Of a stretch of 64,000 nucleotides of DNA, positions 1 through 11,895 are shown in pieces; position 1 is the first letter of the stretch, and each line of letters begins with the position of its first letter. The notes beneath the pieces were generated by a model. That model worked only from the letters and a program-made list of their open reading frames with translations. It searched no databases and was not told where the DNA came from. The position numbers were made by a program, and so were the translations under genes. Source of the stretch: Iris pallida (lineage: Eukaryota > Streptophyta > Magnoliopsida > Asparagales > Iridaceae); the NCBI GenBank assembly GCA_029216955.1, contig JANAVB010029819.1:35904831-35968830 (forward strand), written 5' to 3'.

Positions 1-236
1 CGGCCAAGAATGATAATCCATGCGGCCATGAATTGCTAAGCATGCAAATAAACGCAAGTTAAATATATAAAAATGTTTGCAACATGCAAGCATTTAATAC
101 TAGCAAGGCCATATGCGGCCAATAATTACAAATGGCCATGCAGCCATATATGCTAGGCCATATGCGGCCGAGATTAATATTTTTAAGCATACAAGCTGCC
201 ATTAAAATTACGTGGCCATGCGGCTACGAATTAATC

Positions 237-360
237 AATGCATGGCCAACTACTTAAAGAAGCTCCATGCGGCTATGAATTAAAGCAATGCATGGCCAAC
301 TACTTAAAGCAGTTCCATACGGCTATGAATTAAAGCAATGCTGGCCAACTACTTAAACAT
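237..360. repeat. 50-bp tandem repeat, about 2.5 copies
   Basis: The phrase GGCCAACTACTTAAA recurs at 244, 294 and 343, with a motif ATGCGGCTATG or ATACGGCTATG between copies. The unit is about 50 bp, twice the 25-bp spacing of the motif array around it. Confidence 0.75.
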
Positions 361-402
361 GCAAGTAATGCATGTAAGCTTAATTAAGAGCCATATATAA
401 AT

Positions 403-545
403 AAGCATGGGAGTTAATACAAGTTAATACAATTATAATCATGCACCTACGCATGCAGATCCATTTATATACAAGCATGGGAGTTAGTACAAGTTAATGC
501 AATTATTATAAGCATGCACTAACGCATGCAAAGCCATATATATAT
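403..545. repeat. 70-bp tandem repeat, two copies
   Basis: Two diverged copies start with AAGCATGGGAGTTA at 403 and 473. Each contains a GCATGC-rich segment. No coding potential is seen. Confidence 0.7.
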
Positions 546-1444
546 AAGCATGCATATGCATGCAAGCTAGAATGGAAAGGATTGCTAATGCATGTGCTGA
601 TACATGCAAGCTAAAATGGAAAGGCCATACAAATATTATTAAATGCATGCAAGCTAGTATTTAGCAAGGGCCATACGGCTATCTGCAATGTATGCGGCCA
701 AGCACACTTTTGTGCATACGGCCAAGCTAATTAATTAATGCATGCATGCAAAAGCATGTCCATGCGGCCAAGCATTCACTATGGGCCTATGCGGCCCGAA
801 AATTCTCTAATGGCCATATGCGACCATGCAATTCTCTCAAATAAATAATAATAATAATAATAATAAAAAGCCATGCGGCCAGGTATTAAACAAAGGCCAT
901 ATGCGGCTACAAACAATTGACCATACAATTAATGCTACTACATGCAAGCGAAATAAAAGGCCTTATAATTAATGCAAGCAAGCACATACTTGCAAATGCA
1001 TGCAATTAGTGGAAGCAAGGAAATGCTCATACGACTAAGAGTACAATTAATGGCTCCCACAGAGAACATGTTCCTGAAAATACCATGGCCTCCATGCTCC
1101 ACCAAACAACAATATGAACCCAAATCTAAACTTTCATAGGTCAATTTTGGGTAAAATAAAATTCTCTACAACATGGAACCATCAACTAACAAAAATATGC
1201 AAGTCTAACAGATCAAAACCCATGAAAATCAAAAATACCACAAGGCTAGATCTACCACAATCCACCCGTAAAATCAAAAACTCCAAGTTCTAAACATGCT
1301 TAGAATTTAACAATAAAGAGAATGGAACAAACGAAATTGAAATCGTCCAACATTCGGCAGGATGTACTTGCCTCTCTCTAATGGCTAGGGTTTGGTGGAA
1401 AAGAAATGAATGAGGGTGAATGAGGAGGGAGAGAGAAAAAGTGG

Positions 1445-1454
1445 CTTATATAAC
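1445..1454 (-). promoter_or_regulatory. TATA-like box of the left-edge LTR
   Basis: GTTATATAAG on the minus strand is followed by a CT-rich leader (1440-1380), as expected for an LTR promoter reading leftward. Assigned by position and composition only. Confidence 0.4.
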
Positions 1455-1708
1455 AAGCTCAAGTGGTCTCCACCTTTCATTCCTCTCCACTCAATCTAAA
1501 CCATACACCTTATCTCCTAAAGAACCAAACTAAACCAAACCAAGTCAAAGTGGAACCGAACCAAATAAAACCAAATCCAAGTTAAACCAAGTCATGAAAT
1601 CCTACACTTAGGAGAATTTAAAATATTACACAAATCGATAAATACGAAATACGGCTCAAATAAACACGTATCCGTATAAAATACTGATTCAGTGAGACGG
1701 GTCTCACA

Positions 1709-3434
1709 TTTGACCTCTAAGACCTAGAAATTATATTTTAATTTAGATATCAATGTTTAGTATACCAAAACACCAATTGACATTGATATTTAATAACTAG
1801 GTTGCTGTGACTCCACTTTGGACAGATCCACACCCGTTGTTCAAGACCACATGCGGGTATATTTTCTGACAGTTTTTGTTATCCTGACAACTTCTATAAT
1901 ATTATTCTGTAGTGTTATACTAGATTCCTGACACGAGGGTACACGGGTTAGTATATCTTGGATCCCGTCATGAGATATTATTTCATGGAGGACAATGTAT
2001 ATGTCTTATGTTTCTTATACATGTATAAACACCGATTTAGGAGTGGGCTGACCCCATGCTCCATGAATCCTGTATCATAGCGTGACATGGTTGGATCTAC
2101 TATACTAGTTGGGGATGTGGAGATATTAGTAGATTATGTGATCATACCCCCAAATACTTGTGCATAGCTCACCCTCACCTCACGTAAGATGTGGCCTGAT
2201 CTTACTTGTACTTGTGCATAGCTTTCCATATATGACAGGCTGATCTATTACATGTACTTGTGCATAGCTAGTCATCTGGAATAGCCTAATCTTGTCTAAA
2301 GTTGATCACATAATAAACTAATATCTCAAGGCAAATTATAGTATTACATGCTCTATTCTAGTTATTACCTGCTGATACATTCATACTCGTGATTACTTAC
2401 AGTTTATATTTGCCCATGATATGATAACCTATATTTTTTTTTCTTTTTACTGTTCAGTATTATATATCCATCATGTATTTTCGCTACTTACTATTTTATA
2501 GTTTTTGTCAATTTAACGGAACTACTGTTAGTTTATGTACTTCACTCCAATCTTGACTGGATAACATTTTTCAGAGGATCTAGATGACTTCTTTCCTACT
2601 TATTACAACCCCGGAGTAGATGAGTATTATGCCCATGAGCTTTCTTTGGAGCAAATGCCCGTTGAGGAGGCACCACCAGTAATACCTTAGCTAGTAGCTA
2701 GTATGATGAAGTTGTCTTTAGTTTATGAGACCTGAAATGTTATATTTATTTGAGGCATGTAATTATGTTAAGATATTAGACTCTTAGACTCAGTTATGGA
2801 CTTGAGTTTTATTTGCTACTAGACTCTCTTGTTTATCATTTCATATCTTTATATCATTATCGTGCCATATCTTCCTTATAGTTATTTATGATTGGTATGG
2901 ATTTTAGATATTATATTGTCCTCCTTTTGGAGATGTGATATCATTGACTGGTTATGACTTATAAATTCACTAGATATGTTGGTTAGTAGTGCTGACATAG
3001 ACAGCGTTCTACCGTCGGTGATGTACCGTAGACTGGACGTACCCATGTACTTGTGCCCCTATATTGTGTGAGGGTCGTGACACCATATTCTGAACATCAA
3101 TCACAATATAGCATACTATGGCATCGAATCATTGTTGGGCCATTAGTGTCCAAACAAACAACAATCTTATTCATGAGCATCATAATGTATTTAGACTTGT
3201 TATATAGAACTTCCATTGAGCAACCAAGAGGGTTAACGAATTTTTAGACACAAATTAACTTTGAATGATCGGAGAAGAAACTTGGAATAATATCAGAAGG
3301 AATCCTCGATTAAATTACGGAAGAAACATTGAGTAATCACGAAAGCAAGTTTGGTTAATCGTAGATGCAAATTTTATTTGAAATGAATCAAATGAGAGTC
3401 TAAGGACGTAAAGTCGTTCTCTGATACAAATTTT
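1709..3434. other. Diverged gypsy LTR-like remnant, no gene
   Basis: No convincing coding region. The stretch ends near 3082 with GGGTCGTGACA, a typical gypsy LTR terminus. A short readable phrase (DDFFPTYYNPGVDEYY) around 2588-2635 looks like old LTR-associated sequence. From 3083 to 3434 I see only AT-rich sequence. Confidence 0.3.
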
Positions 3435-4011
3435 TCATGCCCCGATTGTGTAGAGTCATTTGTCCTTGCATTTATCTTAGAAACCGATCATCCTAGGTAG
3501 GACGTGATGTCATACAAGTCAAAACTTCACTTCTACAAGGCCAATACTATACATAATTGATAATCTACAAATATGAACACATCACAGCGGCAGAAACAAA
3601 TAAATTAAAGATATTAAGGACACATCTCTTTATTGAAAAAGATCACCTTATTGATTCATAGCAACAGAAACATGCAGATAACTTGAAGTCACAATAAGGC
3701 ATGTAGAAATATAATCTCTTTATTGATAATTGAAATAAAGTACAAGAGTTGTAGTGGAATGCAAAGCTTACAACAAAACTCACATTATATTGATAGCCAA
3801 TTGAAACACCTACCACTTAGGATTACATTTGATACTTGATACATTGACTTACAACTGGATATGCCAATTTGGCTTACAACTCACTAGTGTAATAAGATAA
3901 CAATATTCCATACATTATGTCCTTTATAAAAAGGAATCATCATCTTGTATAAGGAGAGCTCCTGTATGCCAAATAAATCTTCGATATCTCGGGACTGATC
4001 AATGCCAATCG
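3435..4011. other. Old LTR-like sequence interrupted by the gypsy insertion
   Basis: Starts near TGCCCCGATTGTG and is AT-rich and non-coding. It was continuous with 19830 onward before the element at 4017-19824 inserted. That downstream part runs to CGGGGCATTACA near 21269, so 3435-4016 plus 19830-21269 may be one old LTR of about 2 kb. The pairing is an inference. Confidence 0.3.
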
Positions 4012-4016
4012 TAGTG
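4012..4016. repeat. Target-site duplication TAGTG, left copy
   Basis: TAGTG here matches TAGTG at 19825-19829. This fixes the ends of the gypsy element at 4017 and 19824 and shows that its first base pair TG is mutated to TA in the left LTR. Confidence 0.85.
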
Positions 4017-7000
4017 TATAACGTCCCAGTCCCAAAATACTTAGGACCAAGTACGCAACATGCCAGCTGCACATATACGAAAAATACTCCAAGATATAAA
4101 ATCCTTGTATATGTACATAAGCTGTATATATATAATAAAATCACAGGCCAGAACATAAGTATCTAATCTCATCACAGCTCAATACAGAAGAAACGAGAGT
4201 CCAATAAATAATGCATCAAAAGATAGCCGGGTGGACATACCCACTCCAAACAGCTATATAAAATAGTCACAAAGATCGGAGTCCAACCTTCGTAAAATAG
4301 AAAGTAAATGAAAGAACATAAGATATCCACTATATAGTCTTCATAATCCTCAAAGATAAGAATAGAGCGAAATGTCAAAGGAAAATGCCTCGTCGCCCAC
4401 AAAAAATGGATCCAATGCCGCTCCGTACTCCTGTGGGAAATCTTCTAATCCTGGAGAGATAACCAGGTCCTCAGAGGGACGTAACAAGATACAAGAAAAT
4501 ACCATGCCATATAAACTGTGATTTATAATAGAAAATAAGGGATGCATGCAATAGGGTACCTAACCGTACTATAGTGAATATGCAATAAAGAACAATCCTT
4601 CACATATGGGCACTCGGGCTGTATAGAAGTGGTATCGTCCCTATCATCGAGAATCAGTACAATCTGTCCATAACGTTTGGCAAATGTCAGAGGGAATCAG
4701 TAAGAAAATGTCCATAACGTTCCATGAACGTTAGAGGGAATCAGTACAATAGGGTGAACCTACGTCTCCAACGGAGCTTCAGGTACAATAGCAGTATGTA
4801 GATGTGGCCCATACATCAAAGAACTGTTCTTCCCTTCCAATGTCTAATGGAGTCACATCCATGACTCATATGACCATCTATTAACTGCCAAGTCCACTAG
4901 CATGCAATTCTATTGGCAGTTACTCTTAACCGTCGTACGCCTCATACGTATCGGTGGCCGGCCGACTACACGAGTACATGTTCTATATGTGACTCACAAT
5001 ACATGCTAAAGTAAGTGTCAAGGCCGTATGAGATATACCAATACCTCATCAACAATGGATGGTCACTAGGCTAAGTCGATGCAAGAGAGATAAATAAAAG
5101 GCAGAAAATGACCGATAGAGTCGCTTGTACCCAAGTGTGACTTGGACGCACAGTTTTATAATAACAAATATGAAATGCTGAAAATAACAATTGAAAATAA
5201 GAATATGTAAATCACAGAGTAAGGTGGCAAGGTATCTTGCCTGATGGTGCAAAGTAACAAGTCCAGGAAATCACAATATCAGCCAAGAAATGTCATAATC
5301 TTCAAACAACTCCGGACACTAAAACAAACATCAAAAATGCACTCAGTGTAAAAGATATACCTAGGAAACGCTTTTCCAAAAGTCTAATTCTAGAACAGGG
5401 GCAAAATTATAATTTCGGGTCAAAAAGATGTCCGTCGTTGGACCCGCTTTACACCGAAATGCGTGCCAAAGTCTGATCTCTAAATTCGTCAAACTACATA
5501 TCTACAAATTCAGTTTGAGGAGACGAACTCAACGGTATGTCCAGTTTTGGATTCCGATGAGTACAAAATTGCCCATTTGAGTGGGTCGCGGGCCCGCCAA
5601 AAAGGGGTTCCGGACGACCTTTTTCAGAATTAAACCAAACTTGTCACACAGGACCAAAATTTTGATTCGGACCTGTTGGCACAAGTTTTGTCTCGATTTG
5701 ACGACTGTACATGAAGTTAGGGCGAAGTTTGTAAATTGGCGATATGGGGGTATCTCGACGGATACTGACTGATTTCGTCGCGCATACACGACGAAACTGA
5801 GTTCCGTCAGTTCCCACACATCGGCAACTTCCATACGCGGCTTTCGATACGTATAGTACGTGACCATGTCATCCTGTTCGTCGGGACGCACGTCGTATCG
5901 AGAAAAATTTCAGAATTTTATATAAGTTAACACAGTTTTTCCTCCAACTTCAACATCGATTTACTTTTTACACGTTAATCGAAACGACGATCCAAAAGAT
6001 GCGTTACGATCTTGGTTAGGTTATCTTTTACTATTTTCAATTAGTTTCTACAAATCTTTAATGCACAGCAAAAAAATTGGCCGACAAGTTGTCGTTTAGA
6101 ATTGAATTTAACAGTCCAGAAAAATAGATTTTTTTTCTAACTTTGATTCAATTTTTCGAACCAGTTAGATGGTTATGTCGAAATCCATCTAGAGGATATC
6201 AAAAAGGGTCAAGTCTACTTTCCAGAAAAACTTACGGATCGAAAATTGGTGCTACGAATAAAAAGTTACGTCATCGGGTAGTAGGGTACCTTTAGTAGGA
6301 AAACCGCTCCGTAGATGACGAGGGGCTAACTTTCGATGCTCCGTTCGTCGTGCACACAACTCTGTCGCTGGTGAAACGAACTCGTAGGCGAAAAGGGTAT
6401 GATCTGCCGTAATTTTCGTTTTGGAAGTCTAGGGTTTTGAGGTCTGTGGAGGAAGTTATATATGTAGCAAGTGGGGCAAAAAACCTAATACTACTACTAT
6501 TACTAATAAGCCAATGGCCTACGGGTTGCTATGGGTTACTCATGGAAATTTGCTGCTACAGCAGCTATGTAGGGAGGGGGGGGCCCGCCCACTTAAGTTG
6601 GTGGTGCTGTTGTTTTTTTTTTCTCTTTTTCTTTTCCTTTTTTCTTTCTTTATTCTTTTCCTTTTTCATTTCTTTTTCTTTTCTTTTCTTATTCTTTCTC
6701 ATTTCTTTTTCTTTTTCATTTCTTTTTATTTTAGAAATTCTTTTTTTAAACTAATTTCTATTTTTCTATTATTACTCTATTTAAATAACTAAATTATATT
6801 TTATTTATTATTTCTAATTAAAAACTCTCTTTTTTATTTCAATAATTTAGATATATTTATATACACATATATTCCCACATATATGTATATATAAATATAT
6901 ACACCTTAATAAATCAACACATACACATATACATATATACTGATAAATATATCATGTAAACTTATACCCATACTATGCAGTACTTAAGTATTTGCTATTA

Positions 7001-7099
7001 CTATTATTTCACACTCCTAATATTATGCATACATGTATTTTAGTACAAATTTCTACACAAAACTAAATTTAAATATTTTAATGAATTAGGGGGTTTACA
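4017..7099 (-). repeat. 3' LTR of the TR-GAG element
   Basis: Begins TATAACGTCCC and ends GGGTTTACA on the plus strand. It matches 16744-19824 throughout, with scattered substitutions and small indels. It includes the T/C-rich tract at 6607-6730. Short open frames here (for example minus 3884-4547 and plus 5581-5772) recur in the other LTR but look like chance frames. Confidence 0.85.
6607..6730. repeat. Polypyrimidine tract in LTR
   Basis: About 120 bp of almost pure T and C on the plus strand (purine-rich on the sense strand of the element). It is repeated at 19337-19475 in the other LTR. It produces spurious Phe/Ser/Leu-rich frames. Confidence 0.8.
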
Positions 7100-8174
7100 T
7101 CCTACCCAACTTAAAGAAATTTTGTCCTCGAAATTAAAACTACGGTAAGGGGGTCGAATGCAAATGCAAAATTTTAAGGGGCTACGCATGAAGTTCGTCC
7201 CTTGGTTTTCAAACAAATGAAGGTAGTTGTACAAGGAACCCTATTGGCTTAATTTCTGTAGGGTAAGTGTTCTTGGTTCAAGGCTCTACTCCACTTATAG
7301 AAGTTGGCTATCGGTGATAAAGTCGTTACGAGCCTTCTGAGAGGGCTAAAAGGTGCAGGGCTTTCATATTGAATGAATCCATCTCGAATTTAAACTATAT
7401 TGGTGGGGCAATATCTCGTAAGATCAACTTATACCATCTCTGCTAGGCTATGGTAGTCTAAAACAAGTTATAACTCGAGAGGTTGGGATAGTTCCGAATC
7501 GGATTGGTTAGAAAGGTGCTGTAAATAAAAAATATGCCTTCCCTGGCTTTTGTGTACAAGTGGCAGATAGGGTCTCAATTGATTATCACCCTAGGGCAGG
7601 TGCATATTAGGCTTCGAGTAGATCACAACCATATATCGGGTCGAAAGTTTTGGGTTGAGTTTGGTTCTCAAATTGAAACAGAAAGGTTCGTCGGTATTAC
7701 GGTAAGGTTTATATTTGGCCCTTTTTGCTCAAAAATTGTATCATGAAAATAGAGTACAAGGGGACGTATTTTAGTGGGACATGATATGTCTACATGAAGG
7801 TGGACTCGTATAGGTCTTGCAGATGAAATTTGTTGGAAGGTAGTAGCTGGTCTTGTGCTCCGAATCTAAATGCCACGGTCGAGAACCCAAAAATATTCTA
7901 AATAAAAAGTGGGAGTTCATGAGGCACTAATTATCGTTCTAACAGAAACCAATTATTCTAATCAATAGGCAATCCTAGTACATTCTAAATTCTGCTGGAG
8001 CTCTACGATCTATATCCTACAGTAATTCATTTCTAGAAGTTTAACAAATACACCGCTCTATGGTTTGGTGGAGTTAGAAAGGTTCGAGTCGGAAGGTCAT
8101 ACCTCAATTTGTGAAAGAATATTACACGATGTACTAGGATACGAGATGTGATAGATATGAGTCAAGCTTTAAAG
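7100..8174 (-). other. Non-coding interior of TR-GAG element with polypurine tract
   Basis: On the minus strand the sequence just before the 3' LTR reads AAGTTGGGTAGGA, the probable polypurine primer tract. The same tract precedes the LTR at 27950. The rest of this 1.1 kb has no coding potential that I can recognise. Confidence 0.6.
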
Positions 8175-8177
8175 ACC
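8175..8177. repeat. CACTA target-site duplication ACC, left copy
   Basis: ACC precedes the CACTA terminus here and follows the other terminus at 14544-14546. A 3-bp duplication is the rule for CACTA elements. Confidence 0.8.
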
Positions 8178-8510
8178 CACTACAAGAATAAGGGCTTTTC
8201 TTGACGGGGATTCCCCGTCAAGAAATGGGTATCTTGACGGTTGCAGATCCGTCAACTAGGCCGGAGTCAAGAAAAGAACCCCCCTTTTCTTGACGGTCGC
8301 TGGCATGGCTTTTCTTGACGGTTTTTTACCGTCATATAAAGTAATATTTTTTATTGTTTTTAGCCGTCAAGATAGTAGTTTGGAGAAACCGTCAACGTAG
8401 GCGAAAACTTTTCTTGACTCCGCCTAGATGACGGCTATTAGCCGTCAAGAAAAGCAATCTTGCAGCAGGATTGAGTTAATTGTTGACGTTTTATAACCGT
8501 CAAGAGAAGC
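8178..8510. repeat. CACTA left subterminal repeats
   Basis: Roughly a dozen copies of TTGACGG or its complement in both orientations, several as small hairpins such as TTGACGGGGATTCCCCGTCAA at the outer edge. In the family these are transposase-binding sites. Confidence 0.75.
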
Positions 8511-9579
8511 TAAAATTTGTATAGCAAAAATTCTATTTATAATTATATAATATAAATCGAACAAACACATAATATCAATAATCCAGAAGATATACAAACA
8601 TTAAATAACTACAAAATCCAATTTTTATATTAATAAATAGTATATTGTTCATACATCACAAACTTCCAATACATCCAACACATCCAACCACAAACATCTA
8701 ACACTTGTCCAACCACAAACATATCCAACCAAAGTATGTAGTTTTCATACATCTTAAGCATCCAAAGCTGAAAATTATACAAATAAAACCAAGATATGTA
8801 GCAAACCCGGTCGGTGCACATCCCTCCCATATTCATAGCACCTTTATTTTTCATGTGGTTCCTGAGAGAAGAAGAGAACAAGAGCACAAGTTACCAATTT
8901 ATGTTAATGAGCTTGTTGGCCAATAAGTAAACAAGAGAACAATATTGTCCTTACAAACCTATTATGGATGTAGACATGAACTTAACAAATGCACCAAATA
9001 CATACATATATGCATACTCATCTACAGGAACTAGATCAGTTTTGAAGTTTTATCTTTTTCATATATAGACACTTACCACACAAGTCCATATCAAACTATC
9101 CACTGAATGGAGTAACCAGTTAGGGGTTTATGAAATCAACAATGCAGTAAAGAGAGGGCTTGGCTCGGGCTCTATCATGAGGGAAAGTTGAACCTGGGAT
9201 TCAAGTCAGGACATCAACCGCTCTGGAATGAGAATTAGTTATATGGGGGTCATTTGGGACAGCAAGGATATTGCATCAGTCCACTTGGGGACTCGATTTG
9301 GATTCAAACCAGAGTCTAATGAAGGATCCTGGACAAACGCAATCATAAAACTGGGAATTTGAGAGAAGGTCAGGTAAGTATGGAAATAAAGAGGGGATTT
9401 AGAAAGGAGGGATGTTTTTAGGTACAGTAGCAAATGCATCTCTTTGAATAGTTTGGGGATTCACTAAGATATCTTTGGCATGGGGGTTTAAGATAAAGAG
9501 GGGGTGCAGCCATGTGTTCAACTGTGAGGGAAACATAGATTAAGAACCAGTGGAGGTAGGCAGGGTACTTGATACCTGG
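8511..9579. other. CACTA interior, no recognised gene
   Basis: AT-rich, intron-like sequence. Short open frames exist on both strands (for example minus 8630-8887 and minus 9239-9439), but none shows a domain or splice context that I can support. Confidence 0.4.
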
Positions 9580-9638
9580 GAATAACCATTACCATGTTGA
9601 TCTGATCCCCGGAAGCACCAACATGGTAATGGTTATTC
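9580..9638. repeat. Perfect 20-bp inverted repeat (hairpin)
   Basis: Arm 9580-9599 (GAATAACCATTACCATGTTG) is perfectly complementary to 9619-9638, with a 19-nt spacer. A transcript through it would form a 20-bp uninterrupted stem. Whether it is transcribed is unknown. Confidence 0.85.
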
Positions 9639-10030
9639 TTATCAAGGGACAACAATATCTCATAATCACTCCTACAATTTGAAGGGAAATAGGTTGTTAT
9701 TTCAAAGTCTAGCATGGTTTATTATCCTCTTTCTTGAACTAAAATCCTTTACATTCCAACAAATTCTCCATTTTGAACTCAAGTGACATGCCCTACATGT
9801 GCTTTATCCCCATTTTTATTGAAGATTAGTTATAATGAATGTGATTATATCATGACAGTGGTTACGACGAAGGAGCACTGAAATTTCTACCCAGTTTCAA
9901 CAAACCAATTAGGTTAAACCACCAAGGTGGTATCAGAAATCAAACTCTACAATAATATCAGAAGTTGATGCATCTTATTTGAAATTTTATACAAAGAAAA
10001 AAAGGACTATAAATAAGTATGCTTGCTTAC

Positions 10031-10125
10031 TCATTGAAGTCGCGATGAGTATGAAGAACATTTTCAGAAAATAAGTCATTGCTGTTGCCAAATGTAGCTT
10101 CCAATGCTTCCAACAAGTTATGCCT
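10031..10125 (-). pseudogene. Exon-like fragment of an unidentified gene
   Basis: On the minus strand this 95-nt stretch is preceded by TTCAG and followed by GTAAGC, good splice borders. It reads through without a stop as 31 codons of ordinary protein-like composition, starting RHNLLEALEATFG and ending NVLHTHRDFN. I do not recognise the protein. In view of the other exon fragments in the same CACTA element, it is probably part of a captured host gene. Confidence 0.45.
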
Positions 10126-10400
10126 CTGAACATCAGAAAAGTATGCATATAAGGTTCTCCCGAGAAATAATATGAAAATATGGAACCACACAATGATATA
10201 CTCTCCAAACTCTATTGCATCTTGGTTCCAGCTATTCTATCAATATACGTTTACATAAACCAAGCTAATGTATATCTAAAATCCTTTAAGGTCATGTGCA
10301 AAGCAAGTGAGAAAACATTTAAGATGAAGATGTTTATTAATAAGTTATTACAGTAAGGGGGTGGAATGAGGAAGTAAAACATTAGATGTTTAAAAGAACT

Positions 10401-10550
<150 letters not shown>

Positions 10551-10898
10551 ATAAAAATTTGCATTTTATCTTGAAACTGCATATAATAATTTGTTCATTC
10601 CTTTCGGAAATAGATGATCAATATATCAATTGTAGAAATTGCAAAGATGGTTATAAGCAAAACAAATTAAATAGGCGCTCTACAATGACAAATATAAATG
10701 CTATCCATATTTAGAAGGATAGGGACGCAGATGACCTTTTTCCGCATATTATGTAACATGTGTGTAGGCATGTTATACTATGAGAAAAGAAAATGACAAG
10801 CAAACACTATGAGAAAAGAATTAGAACTTGCAACAAGAAGATCCTTACATTCCAAGTTCAGTAGATACAATGAATTGGCTTGCATACAGTTGACAGTA

Positions 10899-10936
10899 CT
10901 CTCTCTATCTCTTTCTTTCTCTCTCTCTCTCTCTCT
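10899..10936. repeat. (CT)n microsatellite
   Basis: CT dinucleotide run with minor interruptions inside the CACTA interior. Confidence 0.9.
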
Positions 10937-11125
10937 ACTCACCTAAATGTTACAACAACCAAACACCTGGTGCTATGCATGTCATCAAATATCGAAGAAA
11001 ATAGGTCTAATGTTTCCAGATTTTAATGAGCTCATCGATAGAGTATCAAATTTAGAACCAACCATGTTCAATAGATCAATGGTAAGCCCACATAGAAGAA
11101 AAATTCCAACAACAAATATACTAAC

Positions 11126-11223
11126 CTGCATGTGGAATCGAGAAGTAAAGCCCTAATGTAATTTGTATGCCCTCTTAACTTCATGTTCTTTGAGCCAGTT
11201 CGTGGATCCCAAACACGTACAAC
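11126..11223 (-). pseudogene. Captured exon of a WDR48-like WD40 repeat gene
   Basis: On the minus strand a 98-nt exon is bounded by ATTGTAG on its 5' side and GTTAGT on its 3' side. It reads [19 protein letters not shown] and then IRALLLDST. From memory this is close to a WD40 blade of the plant homologue of WDR48/UAF1, the activator of a deubiquitinase. The typical blade features are visible: VWDPRTG closing one repeat and LRGHT opening the next. Only one exon is seen and there is no complete gene around it, so it is a captured fragment. A protein search would settle the family. Not sure it is transcribed. Confidence 0.65.
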
Positions 11224-11634
11224 CTACAATGAAGCATAAAAATAACCTCGATTATAATAGGTTCTTATGTGTTTATTGAGTAGCAGGGAGCAGTTGCTTT
11301 AATTAAGCAGTTAACAGCTGTGACACATGCTAATTTCCAATAGTAAACACTTAATTTTTTTTACTTGTATCAACCTTATGTTATAGTTTATTAATGTTCA
11401 CACCCTTCTCCATTACCTGATACCAGTTTAAACACCTGCATGTTTAATGAATGGGATTGGGTCACTGGATAATGTAAAAAATCATTTTTTTTATTGCATG
11501 TATAAGGGTCAATCAATTAGAAGAAGAAAAAAAGTAATGTACAACCAATCATCAAGATTTTGTGGTACTGACTTTGTGAGGACATGTTGACAAACATAAT
11601 TAAGTTTCTTTTAGCCTTTATGCTTAGCTTGTGA

Positions 11635-11733
11635 CTTATTTACATAAAGTCCGCACGTTCTATCAGAACAAATAAAGCAATATAGTGGCCTAATGGATCC
11701 AAAGCAACACCCTGAACATAATGAAAGTGTGCA
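11635..11733 (-). pseudogene. Captured fragment of a CAF-1 p60 (FAS2)-like WD40 gene, frameshifted
   Basis: The minus strand reads DAHFHYVQGVALDPLGHYIA, then after a 1-nt frame slip SDRTCGLYVNK. From memory this matches the WD40 region of plant FAS2, the middle subunit of chromatin assembly factor CAF-1, where HYVQGVAWDPLG is followed by SLSSDRTCRIY. The frame slip and lack of neighbouring exons make it a pseudogene fragment. It lies about 400 bp from the WDR48-like exon, but the two come from different genes as far as I can tell. Confidence 0.6.
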
Positions 11734-11850
11734 TCCAAAATTTGATAAACTTTTTCGGGTTTTATGGACTTTTTCTGCAATTTTCAGTATGTTTTTTGTA
11801 TTTTATTTATTTATTTTTGAACCGCCTAGATCTAGACGACCGCTTAGGCA

Positions 11851-11895
11851 CGCTAGGCGCTAGGCGGCGAGTGCCCGCCCGACTAGCGCCTAGCG
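11851..11895. repeat. GC-rich TAGGCG foldback
   Basis: Arms CGCTAGGCGCTAG (11851-11863) and CTAGCGCCTAGCG (11883-11895) are perfect inverted 13-mers with a 19-nt spacer. They sit in a GC-rich island within AT-rich DNA. TAGGCG-rich palindromic segments of this kind are, to my knowledge, common dispersed repeats in plants. Confidence 0.7.

Larger units (their letters stand above)
1..930. repeat. ATGCGGC-motif array
   Basis: The 7-mer ATGCGGC and close variants (ATACGGC, ATGCAGC, ATGCGAC) recur through this AT-rich stretch. Starts I read are 20, 113, 138, 162, 218, 267, 317, 673, 692, 716, 762, 789, 818, 873 and 901. Many gaps are 24-25 bp or about twice that. The same motif with the same spacing occurs in the Tat element at 40674-58291. 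Confidence 0.7.
1..1708 (-). mobile_element. Partial gypsy-like LTR retrotransposon end, minus strand
   Basis: Read on the minus strand, a typical LTR start (TGTGAGACCCGTCTCAC) begins at 1708 and the element runs leftward off the window. A TATA-like box lies about 260 bp inside, followed by a pyrimidine-rich leader. The part from about 930 to 1 is AT-rich and packed with ATGCGGC-type motifs. No gag or pol is visible. The other LTR is outside the window, so family and length are unknown. The only open frames are short and have no recognisable domain. Confidence 0.5.

Noticed and set aside
3884..4547. Minus-strand frames such as MFWPVILLYIYSL, repeated at 16602-17128
   Set aside because: Repeated only because both lie at the LTR edges; no domain, and lengths differ between copies.
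6437..6792. Phe/Ser/Leu-rich, membrane-looking frames (also 19169-19526)
   Set aside because: They are the polypyrimidine tract of the TR-GAG LTR; any T/C-rich run gives such a reading.
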